Below, piece after piece: positions 9,963 through 22,580 of a DNA stretch of 64,000 nt. The notes under the pieces were generated by a model, which worked only from the letters and a program-made list of their open reading frames with translations, searched no databases and was not told the DNA's origin. Both the position numbers and the translations under genes were made by a program. Source of the stretch: Isoetes taiwanensis. Taxonomy: Eukaryota; Streptophyta; Lycopodiopsida; Isoetales; Isoetaceae. The stretch spans positions 5,798,488-5,862,487 of the forward strand of contig JAJEKV010000053.1 of assembly GCA_021234155.1 (NCBI GenBank). Direction: 5' to 3'. Each line of letters begins with the position of its first letter. Position 1 is the stretch's first letter.

Positions 9963-12900
9963 ATGAAGAAATCCGAACATCCGAATGAAGATCCATTTGT
10001 TAGAGTGAGTTTGAGATCATTGTTGAAAGAAATTCAATCTGGGGAAGTTTTAGATTGTGGTTTAGAACATGCAACTATTTCTAGTGTCAATCTTGAGAAT
10101 GCAGATGATATATCAATCGGTCATGATCCTAGTATTGTGGACAATACTATAAAGAATATCAAGAAGAGAAAAAGAGAGATACTGAGCAAGAACGTCTCAA
10201 GAAACAAAGACAGAGAAAAAAAGACAAAAAGAAGCTAATGAGGCATTGGTGAAGATTGGAGGTCAAGATGGGTTGGATAAAAGTGGTGCAACATAAAGGA
10301 GAGTAGTGTTAAACACCACAATTCATTCTTGAGGCAAACAAAAACAATGAATCTCCGTGATTAAACGAGAAATATTGATTGATGTACTAGAACATAAAGC
10401 TATGGAAGAGATAGTTGGGGATCTCTTTGAAGAATCTGGAAGCAAAAACAACCATAATAGATAATATCGTAGATTCAATCCATATCATGAAGCAATCAAC
10501 TAGTCTAGATTGTATGGTCGCTAAAAAATCTTGTTTAGCAATGGCAATAGGCAATGAAACGTAAAAGCAGCTCTGAAAAAATGGGAAAAGTTCTTGATGT
10601 TCATCCAAGAAATTTGATCTGCTGCAAAGAGAGACAAATTTGAGATAAATTGCAATTCAGGAAAAATGGGTGTACTATAGAAGGGGAAGAAGATGTGATT
10701 CCATTTCTGATTCTGTCATTGCTCTTGTACAGGATTTTTGGATTTCTAATACTAGGGTCTCTCCAAACACAAAGGATGTGAAATCTAGGAGACTTGAAAG
10801 AAATATCAGAGAAGAGCATGCTACACATTACTTAGAGCAAAGCCAAGTTAGTTACTACTCTATTATCTATCTACTCTTTCAAGCTTGATTTGATCACGCT
10901 TTTCTCCGATCCTCTATAAAAGATTATAGATTGTGTATTGTAGATAGTATATTATAGTTTTAGATCCAAGATAGATTGCATTATGGTTGGAATAGATTGT
11001 GGTTTTGGATTACATTGTGGTTAGATTAAACTGTGGTTCAAGTCATATTGTGATTCGTTGCATTGTGGTTTAAACTTGGTTGTGGTTGTAGATTACATTG
11101 TGGTTCTAGATTATGGTTTTGATTAGATTGTGGTTTTGGATTGGAATGTGGTTTTGGTTTCAATTTTCTTGTGATTGTGGTTGTGGATTATATTGTGGGT
11201 CTAGATTATGGTTTGATGGATTGTGGTTTTAGGTTAGATTGTGATTTTAAGGTTTCTAATGGATATTGTTTTATTTTGTGGTTTGGAATTTCATTATTAT
11301 AGTTTGAGGTTCATGTTTGCGGTTTGGGGTTTGAGATTGATAATCAACTATTGTTTTGTTCTTAGATGCAACTCTATAAAGCTTTCAAAGCAAAACATCC
11401 AAATGTCAAAGTTGGAGCTTCAAATTTTCAAAATTTGAAGCCGTGGTTTGTAGTGAAGCTAGCGAGTATAACACTTGTTGTTGCATACATCATGTCGGGT
11501 TACAAATGTCTTTGGATGGTTTAACTAAATTAGGAAGAAGCACTCAAAGTCATGTACTTGTGAGTGCAAGATTTTTCTGAACATCGCTGATCTTTGGAAA
11601 TGTATTGTTTGCCGAAGGGTGAGATTGATGAATTCTATAGTAAGGATTGTCTTGACGGTACTTGTAGTGAGTGTGGGATAAAGAAGTTTGAAATCTGCCC
11701 CAAGGAATTAGAGAGTGAGGAGGTTGTGAAATGGGAGTACATCGACTATGAACATGGAGGTGTGGATAAACGTGGAGAGCCTAAGAAAGTTTTGAAACAC
11801 CAATACAAAGAGACCACACCAGCCGGTGCTAATAAGCAAACTCAAAGACAAGTTGGAAAAATTTCCCTCCACAATTTCAAATACAAATGGCAAGATAAAC
11901 AGTTTAAAATGCTCGATAATCTCCCTTCAGATGTCATAGTGTCAGTGGTAGATTTTGCGGAAAATTACACATTGAAAGAGAGAACACAGGTGCAATCTCA
12001 ATACTGGACAAGCGTGCAGGTGACCATTCTTGTCCACATTACTTATCATGTGGCTAAGAATGGTGAAGTAGTAAAAGAAACACATTATTATATATCAGAT
12101 GACCGCAAACATGATACCTTATTAGCATTGCTTTAATATGCACTTCAATTATATGGAAGAGCAAGGACTGAAACCACGTAGGCACTGGGTTTTTTCTGAT
12201 GGTGCTGCATCACAATTCAAAGCTGCAAGGCCATTTTATTTTATTGCTAGATACTCTTATCAGACTCTAATTCATATGATGTGGAATTACTTTGGTTCAA
12301 ACCACGGAAAGGGAGAACATGATGGCAAGGCTGCTGAATTAAAGAGATGGATCGAGAATGGTCCAACTCCTATATCCCCGATACTAAGATAGAGAATGCA
12401 CATGATATTGTGGAGGCCGCCAAGGAGTTATTTTTTTCGGTACAGTTTCTTCTAAAGAGGAACCAAAAACAAAAAGAAAAGATATTAAAAGATTTTTTTT
12501 GGGAAGTTAAAGCGGGAGAAGTCGATAAAAGCGTAAGGAATGGGGAGCACATACGGTGAAGGATACTCAAAAATTCATAGTGTAATGCCAAGATTCAAAT
12601 TTTGGGATCAACAACTCAATTACATGTGTTCAAGATTCTCATGCTTTTGTAGTTTTTGTTTAGATGAACATTGGGATAGATGCGAGAATACCGGCATATG
12701 TGAATAAGTGGGAACTGGTGGAAATTGAACCTGCTTCTTCATCTACTTGTGATGCAATTGAGGTTAGAAAGTCACAAAGGCCCTTATATTCGGTGTTAAT
12801 ATTGCTGACCGGGTCAGATGTGGAGATTACTTTAGTAAAGGCAAAGACTAAAAACAACCCTGAAGGGGATGACTTTTGGTTGCTTGCATGTACAAGGGAG

Positions 12901-13281
12901 AAGTATGTAGTGGAAAAAGACTTCAAAGATAATGGAACGTGGTTCTTAAAAGGTGAAAGTATATTAGAAGGAACTTACTTCAAAAAAATTCCAAGTTCAA
13001 AGAGAGGTTATGAATTATGTTCTCAAGAAGGAGCTGCAAAGGTTTACTCTACACAAGTATGTGGTGTTAGAATTCCACTAATGAAAGGAAATTATGCTAT
13101 CAAAGGACATCCTGTATTTCACCTTCTAGATCCTAAGGATGAAGAACAGATCAGAGCCAACTTACCACCTGTGTTGTCAGATGATGATGATGGTGATGGT
13201 GATGCACTACAAGAGAATAAGCAATCTAAGTCACTAGTTTCATCATTTATTTGCTTAAAATTGCACTTTCAAATTTTTTAG
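9963..13281 (+). pseudogene. Decayed DDE-transposase-like gene (DFAENY ... SDGAASQFK ... HGKGEHDG)
   Basis: Exon-like pieces lie in order on the plus strand. 9963-10238 is a charged N-terminal region ending in Lys-rich sequence. About 10670-10848 contains FWISNTRVSPNTKDV and EEHATHYLEQSQ. About 11366-11560 contains CCCIHHVGLQMSL in a shifted frame. 11594-12136 contains a Cys cluster (CLDGTCSECG) and VVDFAENYTLKERTQ. 12138-12392 contains WVFSDGAASQFKA and NYFGSNHGKGEHDG. 12664-13281 is a C-terminal domain with an acidic tail. The acidic motifs resemble the DFAENY/FSDG/HGKG..DG set of a transposase-like family seen in many eukaryotes (recalled, not searched). Frameshifts near 12120 and 12350 and stops near 10300 and 11520 disable it. 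Terminal repeats were not identified. Confidence 0.6.
10935..11335 (+). repeat. Intron-like (TGTGGTTTTGGATT)n array
   Basis: Many imperfect copies of TTGTGGTTT with GATTA/GATTG spacers. The array lies between two exon-like parts of the transposase-like gene, so it is probably an expanded intron. The complementary repeat is found at 26.33-26.76 kb. Confidence 0.7.
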
Positions 13282-13296
13282 AATTTGACACAATAA

Positions 13297-13760
13297 ATGA
13301 CGGTAGCTGTTGATGAAATTGCATCATCTATATCGTCACTTATAGCATCACCAATAACGACAATTATAATATCATCTTTTATGGCATTGTGGTGGCATAA
13401 TAATATCATTTATAGCATCATTTATAGCATCATCTATAGCTGCAGTTATAGTAGCATGTATTTTGTTCTTGTATTGTTATAATAATGTCAGCTATAGGAT
13501 CACATGTAATGCTATAATTGAATCATGCATTTTGTCATTATAGTGGTATAATAGTGTAAGCTATAGGATCACATGTATTGCTATAATTAAATCATTCATA
13601 ATGTCAACACGAGCACTATAATATTGTCAGCTATAGCATCACTTATATTGCTATAATTAAATCACTCACAATAGCAACACGAGTGTCATCCGTTGTATCA
13701 TCTTTTCTAATATGATTAGTATTAGATGTAGCATCATTGACAATGCCACATATAATATCA
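13297..13760. repeat. AT-rich tandem repeats (TATAGCATCA / GCTATAATTAAATCA)
   Basis: Short units around TATAGCATCA(T/C) turn into a unit of about 80 bp containing AGCTATAG(G/C)ATCAC and TGCTATAATTAAATCA, repeated three times between 13490 and 13680. It directly follows the transposase-like frame and may be its 3' sub-terminal region. Confidence 0.65.
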
Positions 13761-16700
13761 CTTCACTACAAGATGTGAGGGTTTTTTATCAAAAAATACG
13801 TCAAGTTATTCGTCAAGCTTTTCATCATTCTTCTTTCTGCGAAGGGTCTATTTACATTTTGTCTATATTTGCATTTTGTCTGCAATTTCGAATTTTGTTT
13901 TGATTTGCACTTTGTCTGCATTATCTATTTACACTTAACCTGTGATGCTGCTTGAGTTTAACGGGAATTTATTATGAGGAAATAAGAACTCCTATATTTT
14001 AATGTAATACAGTTAGTTACATGTAACAATCTCTACAATGCCAATAAGAATAATGTGGCAAGGTGATCGGTAACAACTTCCTTGTTTTCCTTGTTGTGCT
14101 ATGCTAGTTCTTCAAAAACCTTTTGATGTTTTATATTCCTAAACCTGAATTTCAGAAATACACAAAACCCATAGGTTAGTTATAATTATCGATGTTAAAT
14201 CTTTAGCATTTCAAGCTTTTTGATGTACCTGTTGAACAAGTAGCCTGCACCACCAGAAGGATGATGTTGAAGTAAGCAATAGAAAAGTACCACGGGGTGA
14301 ATGCACAAATGAGCGAGGCCCTCTTGGTAAACCCCTTTCTATTCATTGCAATTGCAACATTTGATAGGACAACCCCTGCCAACATCCAAACATTATGGTC
14401 AATCTTAAAGACAAAAAGAAAATAGAAGAGCAATGTCCCAACCACTTAGTAAATAATACAGACAACTCTAGAAAGCACCGAACAAGCAAGCACATGAAGC
14501 CACTTAGCTGCCATCTAAATCTACATAGTAGAGCCAAGCACCAAGCCTAGAATCCGCAAGCGGGATCTACAACTAAACTTGACCTCACAACTAGTGCGAG
14601 GCATTCTTCATTGGATTTTGAAAGATTAACAAAGATTAATTAATAGCATCATATAAAATTTCCACCAAAATTAACACATCGTACAGATCAAACTGTTATA
14701 ATAAAACAAAATAAACCTGAGAGATGACCCGCTCCCAAAGTCAATGAGAACCATTTGCAACGCTCCACAGATATCTGATGGCAGATTTTACACCAATTGT
14801 TTGGGTTAAAGAATGTTAATGCAGGCAGCAATGGCCCTATATCTGCCACTACCGCCACTATATCCGCCACTACGACCATTGTTTTGAGCAAAGCTCCTGC
14901 TCACAGAAACTAAGAGAAGCAAGGCTCCTGATTATTTTTGCTCAAATATCTGTGATTTGGAGTAGATCTTTCCCTTGCTTAGTAGATCCTTTTCAATCTG
15001 GTTAAGCAAATTGTCGCATCAATGCGGATAGTCTCAACGTATTCTGTGCATGAATCTGAGGCACAGTTGCAACCAACAGAAATGCAAGCATATTAGCATC
15101 AAATCAATCTGGGACAACAGGATTTTTCATCCAGGAGCACTTATCCATCCAGAAATGTACAGGAGCTGCCATTTCGATACCAATGCTATTTCCCTTCGAA
15201 AAAACACAGGAATGCAGAAGCCACTCAAAGCCATGCCAAATCTGACTACCTTGGCCATGCCAAATTCGACTGCATACTCTCTATTACAGCTAGTAACACT
15301 TCACAGCTAAAATTTTACACTATTTCTCATCACATCCTAGGGTTTTAAACTAAAATCTCTATAAAATCCTAGAACATTACAGTGATTCCTGTCATCTTAC
15401 CAAGTTTCCAAGCACAAACAGAACAGATGGCCATACTCCCACAAAATCTCCTCCTCGCTTTTATCTTCTCATCTCCCGGATACAACATCTCCTTGATCTT
15501 CTATCCCTAAGACTTTCCGGCAATGAATCGCCCAAAACATGTCTTTGTATTCTGGCAATCCACTATTGCTTACGCACTTCACAATCTGCTCAATTTGCTC
15601 GCCAAGCTGGGCAAGGGTTTTCCAATAAATCCTGATATGCGGGTCTCTTTAAGCCGGACTTCCACTGCATTTTTTGTGTTCGGGATTACCTTTTAGCCGG
15701 TCCAATGCATTTCAAAAATAGGGTTTTCTTCTTGGATCGAATCTGAGCAGCAGCTCCATCTCCAAAGAGGGCTTCTTAGACGAGCAAATGGATTTATAGA
15801 GTGGTGTCTTCATAGCATCATTGTTATTCTCTGTTGCATCTCTAGCCACTCTCATAGCAGACATTAATCCGGCGCCCCTGCTTCTGGCTCTGATGCAAAC
15901 CCTCGGACCAAAAGGGAGATAATGCCCTAGCCCAAATTGCGTCCAGTAATATGTTGCCACGTAGCGACTTAGTTTTCTCTAAGCGGCTATGGCGGAGATG
16001 CAAACGAAAGGGAAAAATATTTTTGAGGCATGGAGAAGAAGCTATGGCAGACTAGAGGGTAAGATATTTATTATGAATGCTCCAGCCAACGTAACCTTCA
16101 TCACTTGCCGATTACCTAAGATTTCAGGTCCTTTTTATTTTAGGTAACTTTCTGGTCTCCAGTTTTGGTGGTGCTTGATTCATAACACCACCATGCTTAA
16201 AAAGCGGTTAGAGAACAAGATCATTTCGAAGAGCTCTGCACTCCGAGAAGATCATTTCGGAAGAACAAGATCATTTCGGAAGATCATTTCACGGGAAGGG
16301 CTCTACACTCGGAAGAGCATTCAGATTGCGATGCTCTGCTCTTGATAAAGTCCTTAAAAATGCTCATAAAACCCACCAAATTGAGTTCGAAATGGCTCCA
16401 AATGGAGCTTAGATGTTAATTCGTTCAAATCCGGTGCTTCTACTGCAAGATCCGGTGGTTAGATTGAAGAAAAAGGCAAGAAAAAGATGGATGGGGTAAT
16501 CGGCACGCGTGATGAAAAGATTCTGGCGGGAAACTTTCTCGGCGGAAAGTTTGAAAGAAACTTCTGGCGGCGCCGCCAAGCGCTGGCCGACGCCCGCCCC
16601 GCTTCGCCGCCCGAAAGTTTCTTCCTGAAACTTCCTGCTCTCGAAAGTTTCCCCTTCCAAAACCCTCTTAGGGTGCTTTCCCAAGGGCAAAAAACCTCCA

Positions 16701-19270
16701 GGCGTCCTGAAGGTCAGGTCTGTTTGTCCGATGTTCCCATGAGCTGAAAACCGGAGTGGCTGAGGTTAAGAACCTCGTTTAGAAAATAATCGCGAGGAAT
16801 ACTTTTGGACCTGGGCCTGACCTCATCCAGGTCCGGCCGTCCATGGGAAAGCACCCTTATTTGCTTGAAATTTTTTTGCGATTGAACTGCAGAAATGGCA
16901 AGATTTTAGTTTAAAAGACCAAACGGCATAGAAGAAAATTATAACAAAGGATAAAAGACCAAGAGGCATACCATTGTCGGAATGTTAGCTTGCCTCCAGA
17001 TCAGAGATGGCGAAAGGCATTCATCCAAAGTTTCTTGTTCAATTTCAAAATATTTGATAAAGAAGGAGCAACTGCAGCATTCCCGTAGAAGAATCCCTTC
17101 TCGGTCAGAAAATTTTAAGAAGAAGAAAGCTCTGTTTTTTCCACCAGAATCAATAAAAAATAAGCAGAGCAATTCAATCCACCAGTTTAAAGCTTCAAAA
17201 ACATCCATCTTCTTTGATTTGCCGGATTAAAACTTAAAAAAATCCATCTTTGCACTCGTGGGCATTTACCAAATCCGTTGAAGCAATCTTTAGAAATCGC
17301 AAAGTCTAGTGCAAAGCACAACAAAGCACAACAAAACAACAACAAAACAGAGAAAGAAACGCAGCAAGCAGTGGACTAGCAATGCCGCTCCGCAAACAGT
17401 GGAGAAATGTTTAGACCGTATAAAACTAAAGAGAAAACCCAGTAATTTTAAGCAAACGGTTATTACGTCCTGTAATTCCCATCACGAGGGCCATTACACC
17501 TTGTAAAGGCCTGGCGGCTCCGCTAAACGAGGCGGGGCACATAATGCCCAGTACAAAAAAATTGAGACAGGGCTAGGGCATTATCTACATCTACACCATA
17601 TAATAGGGTAAACGTGCTTTTTAGGGCACACAAAAAAAATCCTTTGTACGATTTTTCCAGCTCCATGCCTTGATCACAATTTTATCAACAAGTTTGGGTG
17701 GCCTTTGCCATTTCTTGGGAGTCGATTTATTATTGCAACCCAAAATCCTATTTTGTGGATGTCAGCCTGGGAAAGAGGAGAATAATGGGATTCGAATTTC
17801 CCTCCCGAGACATTTTAGAATAATTTTCTTTAAACCATTGTAATGACGTATATGGAAATCAATATATGCCAATATATATTGTATATTGAGTTCGATATAC
17901 ACCATTAATTGAAGCAAAGTTTTGCAGCAAAAAACAACATAGCCAAAAAGACAACTCTTGGACTGCCATATCCGACCCATTGGGCGACATATCTGTCGAG
18001 GAATACAACTTATCCAGGGAAATCAAAAGATATAGTTTGAAGAGATACAGCATGGAAATACAGCTTGAAAAGATAGATAGAATACAACATATGAAGAGAG
18101 AGACTGGGAAAAGGAAGATGCTTCAACCCTAAGAATTCGCATTTGCACATGGGCTGGTGTAGATTCAACGGTAGAGCATAGCCGATGCCATGGAGCCTTT
18201 GACCAAACAGTCTGGACCTCTTCAAAGCCAGGAAAAGATTGGTTGTTGCCAGAACTGGGCCTTGGGCTGCCACAGCCGGAGCTTGGGCTGCTGAACTGAG
18301 GCTTCTTCGTCTATGCTACATTATGGTGGCCGCTCCTCTCCAAAGATCGGCTTGCCATCACACCTACGGTGGCCCTGCTCCTCTCCAAAGTTGGCTTGCC
18401 CTGCTGGTCCCTAATCTGCTCTTGTTATAGCCGTTTCAATAAGAAAGGGCTTCGGTTTCTGGCCCTCCAATCAATATTGTCCAATGTGATCTTGCCATTG
18501 AATTTCATTTGGACTTTTTCCCTTATTTTAAAAAACCCAGCCCCAAAAAACTATTTTTCATTAAACCTTTTCTTTCCAACCAAATTTTTTGTGAAAAGCA
18601 TTTGCCAACGTAATCACACTTGCATTGATGAAATATCTGACGATTCGTCTGACATTTATTTCTTTGATATATTTTGAGGCCCATGGGAGACCACTCAAGA
18701 GGATCTTGAGGAAGGCAGAGAGCACCTAATTATCATATCTAGAGGGTCAAACCTCAACATCTAGATGCTTTTGCCCAATTGGTTGGGGCACGATACTTAA
18801 GGTGTCATATCAAACGGGTATCGAAACCGGTCTTGAGTTCAAGTCTTTATGGGAGCATCCCAAATATAATTGCTTCATGGGCGAATGATGTAAGTTCCAC
18901 ATGCTCGAGGGCGAGCATTCCGAGGAGGAGAGGAATTGATATAGTTTGAGGCCCATGGGAGGCCACTCAAGAGGATCTTGGGGAGGCGGCACCTCCCCAA
19001 GATTGGTAATGAGGCTCCACATTTATTGCATCTGCAGCTTAGTGATGATGAACTAGAGGATATTGCACATGATATAAGAGATGAAGTGGCACTTGGGAGT
19101 TTGCCCTTTCTAATAATATTATATCGGCTTCTCATTCATCTCAGCAGATTTTCTACAATGGTGGACAGTGGGTAGCCGCACACATGCGAACTACCCACGA
19201 AAAATAAAGGGAAAATCCAATTATATCATTTGGACCCCAAAACAAATACAATGCTAATAGATGAGTGGCT
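13761..19270. other. Mostly non-genic stretch
   Basis: No convincing gene. On the minus strand, 14445-14203 could encode a hydrophobic exon (VWMLAGVVLSNVAIAMNRKG, then a second hydrophobic segment) with an AACAG/GTACAT edge near 14230, but no family is recognised. 16214-16310 holds four copies of AAGATCATTTCGGAAGA. 16510-16650 is GC-rich with inverted GAAAGTTTC motifs. Confidence 0.4.
18665..18987 (+). repeat. Pair of ~49-bp direct repeats
   Basis: 18665-18713 and 18937-18987 share TTTGAGGCCCATGGGAG, CCACTCAAGAGGATCTTG and GGAGGC or GGAAGGC with few differences. The 223-bp sequence between could be an insertion or one unit of a longer repeat. Confidence 0.6.
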
Positions 19271-19272
19271 GA

Positions 19273-19700
19273 TGTAGACCCCGTCCTTTCGGGTTTTCGA
19301 GGAAAAACCCTAGTGATAAGCCTTCGGCAAGGGGCTTAGACAAACGTAAGGCATAGAATCGCTCCCAAAAACCCCCGCATGGAGAAGTCGAAACGGATGC
19401 CGCTCGCCAACCTGTACCTGCACATCACCAACACAACAAACGAGAAACATACCAGAAATAGCATCACCCAGCGGGTGGAGAAAAAGCATCACCCAGCGGG
19501 TGGAAAAACATGATAAACAAAACTTGTACAATAAACAAAGAAGGGGGGGAGGGTGGGTTCAAAGAGAATAAGGTACTGCTGAGAGAAGAGGAAGCGCCGA
19601 TGAGACGTGGATGCAGAAACACGCCTGAAATAGCGAACTCCCAACCCAAAACGGGCATGCGCCGCCCGCATGCATGCATGACATGCATGCTCGTCCCATT
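19273..19700 (+). other. Possible LTR-like sequence with a 25-bp tandem duplication
   Basis: The stretch begins TGTAGACCCCGTC, a start common to some plant LTRs, and is unlike its AT-rich neighbours. GCATCACCCAGCGGGTGG occurs at 19461 and again at 19486. No matching second LTR or CA end with target duplication was found, so this is a weak call. Confidence 0.25.
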
Positions 19701-19859
19701 CTAGAATGGCGATCCGATGTCTCGGATCGATGTGATCGTGTACTTTGTCTATGGGAGTTTGAAGAAGGTACAATTATAATAAGTATTGATAGTAAAAGTA
19801 ATGTAAATCGTGATATTAACCATAATGCTATTATCGACACATATAGCATCATATGATAG

Positions 19860-20190
19860 CACTGATATAGTATTGTCAATATGTGATACTATAGATAAAG
19901 CTATGGGTGATATTGTAACTGGTATAAGCTATAACATTTACATTATCATTAATACTATTGGAGTAATAAATGATGGTAAAGCTAATGCAATATGTGATAT
20001 TATTTATGACGCGAGCACTGATATAATATTGTCAATATGTGATACTATACATGAAGCTATGGGTGATACTGTAAGTGGCATAAGCTATAACACTTATATT
20101 GTCATTAGCACTATTAGAGTAATAAATGATGGTAAAGTTGATGCAATATGTGATATTATTCATGACTCTATTAGTAACACGTATATTGTC
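19860..20190 (+). repeat. 156-bp tandem repeat that stays open as 52-codon units
   Basis: Copies start at 19860 and 20016 (CACTGATATA...), with a partial third from about 20172. The period of 156 is a multiple of three and the frame 19810-20199 has no stop. The repeated peptide contains SICDTI, AMGD and VINDGK. Nucleotide identity is about 85-90 percent by eye. The sequence resembles the AT-rich array at 13.3-13.7 kb read in the other direction, so it may be non-coding. Confidence 0.65.
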
Positions 20191-20342
20191 ACTAATTGAT
20201 ACTGATATAATTGTTGACCATATTTATGACATTGCGGATGATGCTATAGATGATAGAATGTTGTCATTGGTAGCGTCACTATACCTTGAATATCATTATT
20301 TATATCACTTAATACTTTTTGAAAATTTAAGTGATATTAAAA

Positions 20343-20545
20343 TGATGAAAAATGGCTATCCTTTTGTAGTGATGGTGATGCTGATGGTGATGCTGATGGT
20401 GATGGTGATGGTGATGGTGAGTGAACACTTGTTGTTGTGAGCAGATGATGATGATGAACAGATCAAAGCCATCTGGGTTGTCGTGATGATGATTTTCATG
20501 TATTGATGTTTTAATAGATAATGATGATGATGATGAGTTGATATA
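20343..20545 (+). repeat. GATGGT/GATGAT microsatellite in a remnant of the 13.1-kb transposase tail
   Basis: GATGATGAACAGATCAAAGCC at about 20450 matches GATGAAGAACAGATCAGAGCC at 13138. Both are next to GATGATGATGG runs. This suggests a second, mostly eroded copy of the transposase-like element C-terminus. Confidence 0.5.
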
Positions 20546-20986
20546 TCTTGTATTCTTCTACTTGTGTTTTCTGTGCTTGTATGATAATGTTATTGTTTAG
20601 ACTTTATGTTATTAATGTTTCATTCATAACTAACATATGTTTAAAAGGTGTGTTGGTTTATTCATTTGATAGATATTGAATGAATAGGTGTTAGGTTCAA
20701 ATCCAAGGATGTTAAGTTTGAATTTTGATAATTTTGGATCTATGTCTTACATGGTAGAGTAGTCCAATACAAAAACCCTAAACCTAATATCCCACACCAA
20801 TATCCCACATGCCAAAGAAGCAAAAGTAGCATGTGTATATAAGATGCACCTAGAAGTGATTAAGTATCATGTGATTGGGCCTTGTTGACGAACCTTTGGA
20901 GACATCCAAGGGGGATGGACCTGTGGTGCGCGTAGGGGATGCCCTACAATTAGTCGAGCCACATTGGTCTGAGATCTAACGACCTC

Positions 20987-21350
20987 GAATCGGATATAAT
21001 TCGAGGGTTCTCTTTAAACGGAAATTTCCGTACGGAGATTTACGGAAGGCAGAGGCCGAGATAGGTCCCAATAAAAGTCGGAGTGGATATCCCACTATGA
21101 TGGCTCACATGATCTAACCTCTAGGGTGGCACCCTCATGATGGCTCACATGGAATCGGATATAATTCGAGGGTTCTCTTTAAACGGAAATTTCCGTTCAG
21201 ATTTTTCTTTGGGCAGATAGAATACCCGAGATAGGTCCCAATAAAAGTCGGAGTGGATATCCCACTATGATGGCTCACATGATCTAACCTCTAGGGTGGC
21301 ACCCTCATGATGGCTCACATGATCTAACCTCTAGGGTGGCCTCCTAGAGG
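20987..21350 (+). repeat. Imperfect 165-170 bp direct repeat with CTCTAGGGTGGC subunits
   Basis: GAATCGGATATAATTCGAGG at 20987 recurs at 21152, followed each time by AAACGGAAATTTCCGT. ATAGGTCCCAATAAAAGTCGG at 21061 recurs at 21231. A short unit, ATGATGGCTCACATG with TCTAACCTCTAGGGTGGC, occurs three times. GGAAATTTCC is a small palindrome inside each copy. Confidence 0.8.
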
Positions 21351-21639
21351 GTGTAACCTCGAGGGTGTATAGTATAGTGTCTTAGAGGTCTTAGAGGGTT
21401 GTTGTGAATGATATGCTGTTGTGAATGATATGCTTGTGGGGGTGTTGTGAATGATACATGTGTTGACAATTGAATTTACAGGACAATGATGGTGAATACA
21501 TCCGAATACATCCGAGACATGGAACATGGAGGCTTACTACAGTATGTATAAAGGTATGTATAATCTACATCCAAAATGGTACCATGCATAAAATCCCAAA
21601 CAACAACTAAAAAGAAAAAAGAAAGTGAGTGAGTGAGGT

Positions 21640-21800
21640 AGTAGTGAGATGGGGGCGCTTCCCCCTCGAGAGAGTGAGGTCGATGAGTGATGAGTGAGGT
21701 GGGGCGCTTCCCCTCGAGCAGGATGAGTGAGGTGAGGTGGGGGCGCTTCCCCTCGAACGGTGAGGATGAGTGAGGTGGGGCGCTTCCCCATCGCCCCCTT
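21640..21800 (+). repeat. GAGTGAGGTGGGGCGCTTCCCC tandem repeats
   Basis: Four copies of a 30-45 bp unit containing GTGAGGTGGGG and CGCTTCCCC(C)TCGA. The unit is G-rich on the plus strand. Frames through it are repeat-driven. Confidence 0.75.
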
Positions 21801-21959
21801 GAGGGACTTTGCAGCATTAGACTAAGTCCTTAGAGAGGTCCTTAAAAAAGTGTCCTTAAGAAAATGAACTCCAGAACTCCAACTCCAAAAAAAAAAAAAA
21901 CTCCAGACTAACTATACTATACAACTCAAAACGTCAAAAAGAAAAACAAACAAACCACA

Positions 21960-22580
21960 AACTCAAAACTCCATTTCTCTTTGTGGCTTGTTACTACATA
22001 AACTCAAACTCCACAAACTCAAACTCCACAAACTCAAACTCAAATTCTCTCTTTTGAAAAAAAAACAAACAAACCACAAACTCAAAACTCCATTTCTCAA
22101 AACTCCATTTCTCTTTGTGGCTTGTTACTACATAAACTCAAACTCCACAAACTCAAACTCCACAAACTCAAACTCAAATTCTCTCTTTTTGTGACTTGTT
22201 ACTACACAAACACAAACTCCACAAACTAAAACTCCAATTCTCTCTTTTGTGACTTGTTACTACACAAACACAAACTCCACAAACTAAAACTCCAATTCTC
22301 TCTTGTGGGTTGTTACTACATAAACTCAAACTTCCAAACTCTAAACTCCACAAACTAAAACTCCAATTCTCTTTGTGGCTTGTTACTACATAAACTCAAA
22401 CTCCACAAACTCAAACTCAAATTCTCTCTTTTTGTGACTTGTTACTACACAAACACAAACTCCACAAACTAAAACTCTAATTCTCTTTGTGGCTTGTTAC
22501 TACATAAACTCAAACTTCCAAACTCTAAACTCCACAAACTAAAACTCCAATTCTCTTTGTGGCTTGTTACTACATAAATT
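21960..22580 (+). repeat. Minisatellite: CTTGTTACTACA(T/C)AAACTC unit
   Basis: About eight to nine imperfect units of 60-75 bp. Each holds TTCTCT(C)TTTGTG(G/A)CTTGTTACTACA then several ACTCAAACTCCACAA subunits. Variants with CACAAACAC alternate, showing higher-order structure. Confidence 0.85.

Noticed and set aside
16409-16747. Opposed frames in the GC-rich 16.5-16.7 kb patch
   Set aside because: Both strands are open because of high G+C; sequence is internally repetitive (GAAAGTTTC motifs) with no domain.
18810-19135. Minus-strand frames of 70-86 codons
   Set aside because: They overlap a duplicated non-coding segment and show no conserved motif.
19273-19700. Confident solo-LTR call
   Set aside because: The TGTAGACCCC start is suggestive, but no CA end with flanking 5-bp duplication could be found.
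21960-22580. CRISPR-like array of regular repeats
   Set aside because: Units are imperfect, have no unique spacers of constant length, and lie in a plant genome; it is a minisatellite.
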